A stretch of 64,000 nt of DNA from Bacteroidia bacterium (GTDB taxonomy: Bacteria > Bacteroidota > Bacteroidia > Cytophagales > Cyclobacteriaceae). The number at the start of each line of letters is the position of its first letter. Positions within the stretch are counted from its first letter, which is position 1. This document shows, piece after piece, positions 27,340 to 35,398 of this stretch. Below the pieces are notes generated by a model that saw only the letters and a program-made list of their open reading frames with translations, ran no database searches and was not told where the DNA came from. The DNA is taken from positions 37,064-101,063 of the forward strand of contig JAUIAO010000013.1 of assembly GCA_030425425.1 (NCBI GenBank), given 5' to 3'. Made by a program: the position numbers and the translations under genes.

Positions 27340-29783
27340 GACTTCAGTTTATAAGAAAATGAATGTTTGCCTGCTTCCAATTTCAATTGTCTTTCTGAAT
27401 TTTCCACTTCTTGAGGCAAAATGAATGTCGCTGATGAGTTTTTAGGAATTTCCAATTCAACTTTCCAATCTTCTCCATCAATTTTCCAATCCACAGAAAT
27501 CTTGCCATACAGAGATCTTGTGCTGGCCTTCACGTATGTCAAATCTCCTGCCAATTTCGGTTCAATGATGAATTCTTTATAACCTGGACTTGATGGATTA
27601 GCTTTGATACCCGCCAGTGATTTGAAGAACCACTCCTCTATCTGACCGAGCATGAAATGATTCCAGGAATTTCCTTTTTCAGGATCCCACTGCTCTGTCA
27701 AAGTGGTCAAACCATACTTTACCTGATATCCATAGCCGGGTGCTTCATAGTGATTGAGCATATCAAAAAGCAGGTCATCCATGTTTTCATTGGCCAACGT
27801 CTGGAACAAATAGCGATTGCCAATATCCCCAGTCGTCAGACGGTTTCCATGTGATTGGATATCTGCAACAAGATTTTCCAATACAGCCTGTTTGCTTTCT
27901 GGAGCGACCAAGTCCATGTAAATCGAAACTGCATTGCAATACTGGCTGCCAGTTCCATATTGATTGGTTTCAGGGTTGAAGAACTTTTTGTTGTATGCGT
28001 CTACAATGGAATTGGCTAGCGAGTCATAATATTGTTGATCATCATCACTTTTTGCTGCATAGCTCACCAACTGTGCACATTGGAAATAATGAGCTGTGGC
28101 TGACAAGTCAATAGGACTATTTTTAGAATAGCCGGCACGATGTTCTCCATAGTCATACCAATCACCCAAACCATGAGATACAATGCCATTTTCAGCTCTT
28201 GACGCCAGATAATCGACATATTTTTTCGCCACAGCGTAATAATCATAGATTAAAGATGAATCACCATAAAACTGAAAATACTGCCAGGGTAAAATCACGG
28301 CGGCTGCTCCCCACTCCGGTGAATCGGTAAAGTCTGCACCCCATGATTCCGCTGAGAAATCAACATATTCCGGCGCAATATTGGGAACCATTCCATTTGG
28401 TCGCTGTGCATCGGCCATGTCCATCATGATTTTTGGGATGTAATCCACCAAATTGTAATTGTACATCAGGCCCGGCCCGTTTAGGTAGGTTTGCTCCAAC
28501 CAACCTAGCTTTTCCCGATGTGGGCAATCCGTCAACACAGCTTGCATATTGCTTTTAATCGCCTGATTGATCAATGAATGTGTTTTGGTGAAAATCTCAT
28601 TGGAGCACTCAAATTCACCAATGATCTCTACATCACTGTAAATGAATTTCGACTGTAAGTCAATAAGGTTTGGAAAGCTTGGATTCCCATTTTCCTGATA
28701 GCTTATTCCATCCACTTGTATAAATTGATAGCCGTAATAGCTGAATCGAGGCTGCCACTGTTCCGCACCATTACCGCTCAGGGTGTATTCATAAAAATGA
28801 GGTCTGCCAGTGTTTTTTTGGGTGACGTAACCATTTTCATCCAGCCGCTCTCCAGGTGTGATTTTGATTTTCTGGCCTCTGTCACCTTGAATTTTGATAG
28901 ACGGAAATCCTGCCAGATTCTGTCCCATGTCAAAAACAAATGTTGTAGAATCGACCTTTTTCCATGTTTTTACAGGAAAAGATTCCTGAACTTTTACCGG
29001 AGGAGCTTTCTGATATTTCAAGGTTCCTTTTGGCGCTTCCTGAACCACAACAGGGTTCCAATTTGTATCATCAAAACCTATTTGGCTCCAGCCTTCTTGC
29101 TCCAATGTGGCATCATAATCTTCACCACCGAATATGTCATTGAAAGTAATCGGGCTTGGCGCGTATTTCCAGGATTCATCAGAGATGATCGTTTCAGAAG
29201 TTCCATTCTCATATTGGATTCTTAATTCCAAAAACAACGTCGGTGGCCCATAACTCACCCAAAACTTCCTATACCTGTCTCCTATTGCATTGTACATGCC
29301 ATTGCCTAACAGTACGCCTATCGCTGCTTTGCCTTGTAGTAAATATTCAGGTAATAACTTTTCTGTAACATCAAACGCATTATAAAAAACGGACTGATCG
29401 TAATCAGTCCAGAGTGGAGCAAATTCACTATTACCAATTTTCTCACCATTTAGCTGAACTTCATAATGTCCAAGACCAGAGATATAGAGAATAGCACTTT
29501 TAATCGGATCGTTGAACGAGATTTCTTTTCTTAATAAAATAGATCTTTTGGCCAGTTCGGGAATACTATCATAGAAAGCACGGTTCTTTTTCAGAGATGG
29601 CTGATGCCAGTTTCTTCCTTCCGGTAGATGCGCATCGGCTCTGTTAGTAGCTCCAATCCATTGCGCATCAAAATGATCTGGAATAGGTATTTGAACAGGA
29701 GTTTCATTATCATTAGACACATGACATCCCGCAAATAACAAGATAACAATATAAAACCAGCGCTTATTCACCTTATTCCTCAC
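27336..29783 (-). CDS. GH78 alpha-L-rhamnosidase, lipoprotein
   Basis: An 815-residue GH78 enzyme. The N-terminus has a lipobox-like LLFAGC, then a beta-sandwich domain with ILYISGLGHYEVQLNGEKIG, FVFDMGQNLAGFPSIKIQG and RFSYYGYQFIQVDG. The (alpha/alpha)6 barrel begins near VLTDCPHREKLGWLEQTY, with the acidic residues of the active site, and continues through HGLGDWYDYGE and GLTTLTEQWDPEKGNSWNHFM. It removes terminal alpha-L-rhamnose, abundant in rhamnogalacturonans, at the outer membrane or periplasm. No ATG is placed well; a GTG at 29781-29783 (or 29769-29771) is the start. It overlaps the sialidase-like gene by 11 bp and the esterase gene by 4 bp. A second GH78 is at 35399-38146. Confidence 0.93.
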   Translation of the reverse strand: MRNKVNKRWFYIVILLFAGCHVSNDNETPVQIPIPDHFDAQWIGATNRADAHLPEGRNWHQPSLKKNRAFYDSIPELAKRSILLRKEISFNDPIKSAILYISGLGHYEVQLNGEKIGNSEFAPLWTDYDQSVFYNAFDVTEKLLPEYLLQGKAAIGVLLGNGMYNAIGDRYRKFWVSYGPPTLFLELRIQYENGTSETIISDESWKYAPSPITFNDIFGGEDYDATLEQEGWSQIGFDDTNWNPVVVQEAPKGTLKYQKAPPVKVQESFPVKTWKKVDSTTFVFDMGQNLAGFPSIKIQGDRGQKIKITPGERLDENGYVTQKNTGRPHFYEYTLSGNGAEQWQPRFSYYGYQFIQVDGISYQENGNPSFPNLIDLQSKFIYSDVEIIGEFECSNEIFTKTHSLINQAIKSNMQAVLTDCPHREKLGWLEQTYLNGPGLMYNYNLVDYIPKIMMDMADAQRPNGMVPNIAPEYVDFSAESWGADFTDSPEWGAAAVILPWQYFQFYGDSSLIYDYYAVAKKYVDYLASRAENGIVSHGLGDWYDYGEHRAGYSKNSPIDLSATAHYFQCAQLVSYAAKSDDDQQYYDSLANSIVDAYNKKFFNPETNQYGTGSQYCNAVSIYMDLVAPESKQAVLENLVADIQSHGNRLTTGDIGNRYLFQTLANENMDDLLFDMLNHYEAPGYGYQVKYGLTTLTEQWDPEKGNSWNHFMLGQIEEWFFKSLAGIKANPSSPGYKEFIIEPKLAGDLTYVKASTRSLYGKISVDWKIDGEDWKVELEIPKNSSATFILPQEVENSERQLKLEAGKHSFSYKLKS

Positions 29784-30894
29784 CGGGCAGTTTTGGCCAA
29801 TCCAAACTGGTTATTGGAGTTAATTCTAACTGTGAAGGATCGATTTTTACGTGCTTGATTTTTTTCCTTCTCCACGTATAGACCACATGTAGCATGCCAT
29901 CAGAAGTCTGGATCACTGAAGGATATGAGTACTGGCTGATTGGAGAATCTTCTAAAATCAGAGCCGCTGACCAGTTGATTCCATCCTCGGAAACTGACAA
30001 ATGAAGTGGCGTTCTTGGCCCTTTGTAGTGACCATCAGGGTCCAGGGTGTGGTTATAAACCAACACGTGCCTACCATCCTTCATAGTCACAGCATCTGTT
30101 CCGGAATTGTTTTGTGGCATATCCAGGAGTTGAATTTCTGACCAGGTCTTTCCATAATCTTCTGACCAGGCTGTTGCGAGTCTCCTGCTTCTGCTTCTTG
30201 CCAGGATCTGTAATTTGCCTTCTCCATGTTTCAGAATACTTGGCTGAATCACATTGTGATCACCATATTTTTCTCCCTTATTGATTGGCCCAATCTTTTC
30301 CCATGTTTTACCAAAATCGGGAGTTGCTTCGAAATGTATTTTCCAACCATCTCCCTCTGTGCTGCTAGGAGCCAGTAAAGTACCATTTGATAATAGTTCA
30401 GGCTTGTTTTTTACTGGTCCGATCAGGCTATCAGGCAGCTGAGTTTGCTCGGACCAGGTTTTACCGCCATCTGATGAAGTGCGTAGAAATCCTAACCATT
30501 TAGAAGGATGAGGACCAATTTTGTAAAACAACATCAAATCCCCGTCAGGAATCTGGAATAACACAGGATTCCAAGTAGGATATCTGGTGGTGTCCCCTTG
30601 TATAAAACCTTCTGCTACCATTTCAGGATCTGTCCAGCTTGCGCCTTCCTTTCGGCTCACAAAGATACAGACATCTGGATTTCGTTCTTTTGTACCTCCA
30701 AAAAAAGCTGTTACAAGTGTGCCATCAGTTGTTTCTTCGATTGTGGAAGCATGGCATGAAGGAAAATCTGCGGTATCGTAAACAAATTCATCTACAAGAA
30801 TTCCGCTTTTCCAGTCTTTTCTGGGAGGCTTTTCACAACTGTATAAAAGAATAAATATCGAAAGTATGATAAGGTACTTGGCCTTGGAGATCAT
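29773..30894 (-). CDS. Sialidase-like (BNR/Asp-box) six-bladed propeller lipoprotein
   Basis: A 373-residue lipoprotein (LLYSCEK, Cys near residue 20). Three Asp boxes, SSDGGKTWSE, TPDFGKTWEK and SEDYGKTWSE, identify a sialidase-type propeller, and FFGGTKERNPDVCIFVSRK near the N-terminus resembles the arginine/aspartate region of that fold. In pectin loci such proteins probably do not act on sialic acid; a uronate-, Kdo- or rhamnose-related substrate is conceivable. I cannot assign a CAZy family. It is the third gene of the operon starting at 34906, overlapping the GH78 start by 11 bp. The 77-bp gap upstream contains only a weak GCAGG/CCTGC hairpin (30940-30958). Confidence 0.8.
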   Translation of the reverse strand: MISKAKYLIILSIFILLYSCEKPPRKDWKSGILVDEFVYDTADFPSCHASTIEETTDGTLVTAFFGGTKERNPDVCIFVSRKEGASWTDPEMVAEGFIQGDTTRYPTWNPVLFQIPDGDLMLFYKIGPHPSKWLGFLRTSSDGGKTWSEQTQLPDSLIGPVKNKPELLSNGTLLAPSSTEGDGWKIHFEATPDFGKTWEKIGPINKGEKYGDHNVIQPSILKHGEGKLQILARSRSRRLATAWSEDYGKTWSEIQLLDMPQNNSGTDAVTMKDGRHVLVYNHTLDPDGHYKGPRTPLHLSVSEDGINWSAALILEDSPISQYSYPSVIQTSDGMLHVVYTWRRKKIKHVKIDPSQLELTPITSLDWPKLPGEE

Positions 30895-30971
30895 CAGATT
30901 TCAGGTTTTTAGAATTATACCCCGAAATTATAGTCTAATGCAGGCAAATGCGTCCTGCCCTGTCCTTCCAA

Positions 30972-32027
30972 TTATTCAATTCCATTCCTTCTCTTCCACT
31001 CCTGATATTTCTCATTAAGCAATTTGGCAGGCCAGTCTCCGTACCAGCCATAGCCGATCCTCCGTTCAATTTCTATCTCGGACATTGCGTCTTTTTTCAC
31101 CCCATCTCTACCACAGAAAAACGGTTTTCCTGTTTCCAAATCATAAAACCTGGCCCACAAAACTGAACCGTCTTTTTCAACCAGCACCCGATCAAAACCG
31201 CGCTTTGTACCTGGAGCTTCAGGGAAAATGATTCCATAGCCTTCAATCTTATTTTCATCAACCCATTGCATAGCTTTTTGTATGGCATTGATGACCTCTG
31301 GAGAAGGATTTTTGATTCCCATGAGAAACTCGATGATCCCTACGGACTCTTGCCCGCTAAGTGAAGGCAACTCGTAAGCCCTGGCCTTGGATGGCGCAAA
31401 TGTTTCTCGATCATGCTGAGCACACCAAACAGTAAGTTTATCATCAATTTTGATCTGTGTTTTTAAAATGCAATCAATCCCCATTTCAATTGCTACTTCT
31501 GATGGTTTAATAAACTTAGAATCCACCACTTCAAAACCGTTTTCACTTCTGACAATATCCCTTAGAATATTGAGAGAATTGACCATTGCATTGTCATTGT
31601 AGGTGATATCATCGGCATAACCACCTTTCAGGGGATAAAATTGTGGCCAACCACCATTTGCATATTGACCGTCTAGTATAAACTGAATGCCTTTTTGCGC
31701 TGCTTTGAGATATGCAGGATTTTGAGTTTCGTGATAGGCTTTTATCAGGTATCTGATCTCCTTGGATGTAGCATAGTTATCGTAGGTGGTATTGAGTTTT
31801 GCAGAATCCCTGTTAATCGTGGCTAATTCTTCATCCGTTAGATTCAGCTTTTTGTATTGAGTTTTCAATTCTTTCTCTCCTCTTATTTGGAGGTGCTTTG
31901 GCCAGCCACCATTCACACGCTGAACCACCAGCATGGCTTCAGCAATTGGGTCAGTTTTTACCTGAGATTCAGAACAAGATTGAAAAAGTGTAAAGATTAA
32001 AATCAGGATTGGGGTAAATCGTTTCAT
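30972..32027 (-). CDS. PL10 pectate lyase, lipoprotein
   Basis: A 351-residue protein with signal and lipobox FTLFQSC. The PL10 family is recognised by RVNGGWPKHLQIRG, TYDNYATSKEIRYL, GGWPQFYPLKGGYADDITYNDNAMVN, VWCAQHDRETFAPSKARAYELPSLSG and WARFYDLETGKPFFCGRDGVKK. These enzymes use an (alpha/alpha)3-like toroid and calcium to cleave polygalacturonan by beta-elimination. ATG 32025-32027 was chosen because it gives the lipoprotein signal; upstream in-frame codons add an implausible leader. Length is normal for a single-domain PL10. It sits between the GH2 and sialidase-like genes and probably shortens homogalacturonan fragments in the periplasm. Confidence 0.92.
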   Translation of the reverse strand: MKRFTPILILIFTLFQSCSESQVKTDPIAEAMLVVQRVNGGWPKHLQIRGEKELKTQYKKLNLTDEELATINRDSAKLNTTYDNYATSKEIRYLIKAYHETQNPAYLKAAQKGIQFILDGQYANGGWPQFYPLKGGYADDITYNDNAMVNSLNILRDIVRSENGFEVVDSKFIKPSEVAIEMGIDCILKTQIKIDDKLTVWCAQHDRETFAPSKARAYELPSLSGQESVGIIEFLMGIKNPSPEVINAIQKAMQWVDENKIEGYGIIFPEAPGTKRGFDRVLVEKDGSVLWARFYDLETGKPFFCGRDGVKKDAMSEIEIERRIGYGWYGDWPAKLLNEKYQEWKRRNGIE

Positions 32028-32107
32028 GACTTCAGGGTTAAAACCTAAATCTCGCATAAAAAACTGAATTTGAAGATATGAATCAAATTCCAACTCACTT
32101 AGAAATC

Positions 32108-34906
32108 CTACCTCACTGAAAAATCAAAATACAACTTCATCACCTTACAGCGAGTTATCCAATCATCATACGGTCCGTAATCAAAAAAGACATTTTTCTG
32201 ACCTGAAGGCCCCAGATTCTGTGGTGGATTGGTCTTGGTTCCAATCGGTGGAATGGCTTGCATGAACGAAATATCCCCATTCGGAAATGGTGGAGCAATT
32301 CGAGGGTCTTCTGGTAACTCAGGAGTAAATAACCTCAAATACACATCCTCTGAAGAGGTGCCAACCACAAAATTCTGTTCTTTGGATTGAATCTCCGCCC
32401 AATACAAATTGGCATGATAGCCTTTGAACTCGGGGTAAATAACCGGATAAACGCCTGGAGTTGTGTTGTTGTAATCCTTTTGGTGAACGCCTAATTCAAC
32501 GCCCTGAGTTCGGTTTTTCCAAACTCTGTATGGGCCATCTCCTAGCCACTTCACCCCAGTCACCATTTCTTCAGGAAAACTGAAATCAACTCCCATATAA
32601 TCAAATGGCACATCATAAACTTCCGGAACATAAGAAATTTCTAGTTCAGCTATTCCATTATCATGAATCGTCCAAATGAATTCTTTCATTCTGGATTTCT
32701 TCTCATCAAAAGAACAAACGATCTGGATAGATTCTTTATTATGAATCAATTCTATTCCCTTGAAAACAACCTTACCAGCACTCAATAGTGGTCCATTATT
32801 GAATGGAATCTCCCCTTTTTCATTGGATACATTAGATAGCATTCCATCAGACTTATTGATACTATACTCAATACCAGAAGCTGTTATCTTAAATTCAGAA
32901 TCATTTTCAGTCACTTTCAAATCACCAGTTTTCTCGGTTTCTAATAATTCATTTCGATAATCCTCGGGCAAACTGATCGGTAAAACATGGGTATAAAGCT
33001 CTTGACCATTTGGATCGTATGAAGTGATTTTAAGTGCATCGTATTGCTTCCATCCTTCAGGTAAATCGAATTTTAGTGTTCCGATCATACCAGCTTGGAG
33101 ATTAGGAGAAGGGATTATTCCTGATAATTCGTCTTTTATTTTTCCATTATTGGAATTTTCAAGAACTACCAACGTCCACTTAAAAGTGCATTCTTTTAAA
33201 TTGGTGTATAAATACCTGTTCTCAACTTTCAATTCGCCATCAAAATCAATCGTTATGTCTTCTTCTGTGATTTTCACCGGTGACCAAACTTCTTTAATCG
33301 CATAATAACTAGCTTCTTTCTGGTGTGTCGGACTCAAAATGCCGTCCGCGGCTTTCTCTCCATAACAATCGATCTTTCCATCCAAATCTGTACGGATCAC
33401 TCCTTCATCAGCAAACACCCAAAGAAATCCACCTGCAGCTCTCGGGTTGTCCCAAATCAATTCCCAAAAATCGTGAAGTCCGGCACCAGAACCACCGTCA
33501 TATAAACCGTGCAAAAACTCTGTAGGAAATGTAATCAGCGGACCATTCCAAAAAGTCCCCACACCGTAATCGTAGCCTCGGTAATGCTGAGTAGCCGTAC
33601 CGTTGAATTCTTCCCATGGGTGAATGACAAGTCGGTCTTGCAAATCATATTTACCAAATAAATTATCAAAATCAGGATTATGGCCACCCTCATTGCCATT
33701 GTCCCAAATCACAATGGAAGGATGATTCTGATCATGAATGACCATTTCTCGAACCAGTTTGGATCCGACTTCCGTATCGTAAGCATCATGCCACCCAGCC
33801 AATTCTTCGAGCACAAAAAGTCCAAGAGAATCACAGGCATCCAAAAAGTGCTTATCTGGAGGGTAATGAGAAGTTCGAACAGCGTTCATGTTCATATCCT
33901 TCATGAGCAACACATCTTCAATGCTCATGGTTTTGCTGGTTGCGCGACCTGATTCAGGTCTGAAGGAATGATGGTTTACTCCTTTGAATTTGATTTGAGT
34001 GCCACTCACATAAATGCCATCTCTAGGACGGATTTCCACTGTTCGGAATCCAAAACGCTCAGTGAATTCATGTATGATTTTCCCATCACTTTCGAGCCGA
34101 AAGATGATCTGATATAAATTTGGATGCTCAGGTTCCCAGGCTTTTACACCTTCGATGTTTGAGACCAGTGAAACATTTGATTTCTTCTCCGTTTTTACTT
34201 CAAAAGCTTTTCCAACTGGTTCACCAGTTAGCGTTGATACCTGTGCGATAACCCTTCCATTTTTGGGTGCATTCTTTAAGAATACCTGAGCGCTCAATTG
34301 ACCATCCGCTTTGGCATCAATAGCCACTCTTTCAATGTTTTGTCTTGGCTTTACCTCCAGATATACAGGTCTGAAAATCCCACCGAAAATCCAGTAGTCA
34401 GCGTATCGCTCCGCTTTATTCACAGATTCATTGGACGAGTGTTTTGATACTTTTACTTCAAGCAAATTCTGCTCACCAAATTTCACCAGCCTAGAAATAT
34501 CATACCGAAAACTATAAAAAGCACCCTGATGAATAGAGCCTGCAAGTTTTCCATTGATTTTGACTTCAGTATCTGTCATTGATCCTTCGAAAACAATCTC
34601 AATTTGCTGACCTTTCCATTCTGCGGGAACATTGAATTGATGCTTGTAAAAACCGACTTCCGTGCCTCTTACAGAATCTTTTGCATGTCCATAATTGTAC
34701 TTTCCGAACCCTTCCAATTCCCAACATGATGGCACCTGAATTTTCGTCCATTCTCCACTCCCCCGGCCTTCGGAAAGCTTAAAATCCCATTCCACACCAG
34801 CACCATAATCATTTCCAGAAAGGTATTTGGTAATGGTTGACTGAGCAGAAAGCAGTGAAGAAGCTAAAAAAAAAACGGTCAGAATTGTAAGGAATCTTTG
34901 TGTCAT
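32108..34906 (-). CDS. GH2 glycoside hydrolase, beta-galactosidase/glucuronidase-like, exported
   Basis: A 932-residue exported GH2 enzyme (signal peptide to about residue 21, SSLLSAQ). The N-terminal jelly roll contains WTKIQVPSCWELEGFGKYNYG and VGFYKHQFNVP. The TIM barrel begins IKFKGVNHHSFRPESG, with MNAVRTSHYPPD, acid/base Glu in VIWDNGNEGGHN, and a likely nucleophile Glu in FPTEFLHGLYDG. The order differs from LacZ and there is no Bgal_small_N signature. Specificity for beta-galactoside or beta-glucuronide is open; either occurs in pectin side chains. It is the first gene of the operon ending at 19834 and has a 98-bp divergent region with the small plus-strand gene at 35005. Confidence 0.88.
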   Translation of the reverse strand: MTQRFLTILTVFFLASSLLSAQSTITKYLSGNDYGAGVEWDFKLSEGRGSGEWTKIQVPSCWELEGFGKYNYGHAKDSVRGTEVGFYKHQFNVPAEWKGQQIEIVFEGSMTDTEVKINGKLAGSIHQGAFYSFRYDISRLVKFGEQNLLEVKVSKHSSNESVNKAERYADYWIFGGIFRPVYLEVKPRQNIERVAIDAKADGQLSAQVFLKNAPKNGRVIAQVSTLTGEPVGKAFEVKTEKKSNVSLVSNIEGVKAWEPEHPNLYQIIFRLESDGKIIHEFTERFGFRTVEIRPRDGIYVSGTQIKFKGVNHHSFRPESGRATSKTMSIEDVLLMKDMNMNAVRTSHYPPDKHFLDACDSLGLFVLEELAGWHDAYDTEVGSKLVREMVIHDQNHPSIVIWDNGNEGGHNPDFDNLFGKYDLQDRLVIHPWEEFNGTATQHYRGYDYGVGTFWNGPLITFPTEFLHGLYDGGSGAGLHDFWELIWDNPRAAGGFLWVFADEGVIRTDLDGKIDCYGEKAADGILSPTHQKEASYYAIKEVWSPVKITEEDITIDFDGELKVENRYLYTNLKECTFKWTLVVLENSNNGKIKDELSGIIPSPNLQAGMIGTLKFDLPEGWKQYDALKITSYDPNGQELYTHVLPISLPEDYRNELLETEKTGDLKVTENDSEFKITASGIEYSINKSDGMLSNVSNEKGEIPFNNGPLLSAGKVVFKGIELIHNKESIQIVCSFDEKKSRMKEFIWTIHDNGIAELEISYVPEVYDVPFDYMGVDFSFPEEMVTGVKWLGDGPYRVWKNRTQGVELGVHQKDYNNTTPGVYPVIYPEFKGYHANLYWAEIQSKEQNFVVGTSSEDVYLRLFTPELPEDPRIAPPFPNGDISFMQAIPPIGTKTNPPQNLGPSGQKNVFFDYGPYDDWITRCKVMKLYFDFSVR

Positions 34907-35004
34907 TTGATTGGGTATTAACGAGAGCTAAATTATGGGCATGCTTACACTAGATCATCCTGTTGAGTCCTTGTTTCAGAGTGAGTTATTTGTATATTTA
35001 TCAA

Positions 35005-35388
35005 ATGAAAGTACATAGAATTTTAGTCTTGATTTTTCTACTTACTGGATTCAGGGTGATCAGCCAGGATTTACCAGAAACAAATGACAAAGCAACTACA
35101 ATTTCAAAATCAACAAATACTCCAGTTTCAGAACAACCAGTCTTCATCATTGAAAGTGCGAAAAAAAGATATCTGATTCAAGATAATAGTGATGAACTTC
35201 TCAAGAAAATCGACTCGGATCAAATCAAGTCTATTGATGTATACAAAGGTGAAAGTGCTATAAGTTTACTCGGAGATTTAGGAAAAAATGGAGTTGTTGT
35301 AATCTTTTTAAACAAGAAACAGAAAGTAAAGTTTCCAAGACGCTGTAAAGCACCAAAAGATCTACCGAAGATTATAGATATCGAATAA
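35005..35388 (+). CDS. Small secreted protein with TonB-receptor plug-like domain
   Basis: A 127-residue protein with a signal peptide (MKVHRILVLIFLLTGFRVISQ). Residues ~60-115 read like the end of a TonB-receptor plug domain: IDSDQIKSIDVYKGESAISLLG, then GKNGVVVIFLNKK, matching the plug pattern D-I-x-S-I-x-V-x-K-G, A, G, G-x-N-G-V. There is no beta-barrel. Free-standing plug-like proteins may bind TonB-box partners or receptor barrels; that is speculative. It is transcribed away from the GH2 operon and converges on the GH78 stop at 35399. ATG 35005-35007 is chosen over an upstream TTG because it gives the signal peptide. Confidence 0.7.
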   Translation: MKVHRILVLIFLLTGFRVISQDLPETNDKATTISKSTNTPVSEQPVFIIESAKKRYLIQDNSDELLKKIDSDQIKSIDVYKGESAISLLGDLGKNGVVVIFLNKKQKVKFPRRCKAPKDLPKIIDIE

Positions 35389-35398
35389 AAAATGAAAT

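Noticed and set aside
28716..29225. Plus-strand frame of 169 residues opposite the other GH78 gene
   Set aside because: Antisense shadow of a conserved coding region with no motif, no plausible start context and no continuation.
30940..30958. GCAGG/CCTGC hairpin after the PL10 gene as a terminator
   Set aside because: Only 5 bp of stem, a 9-nt loop and no T-run, inside an operon with overlapping genes downstream; too weak to call.
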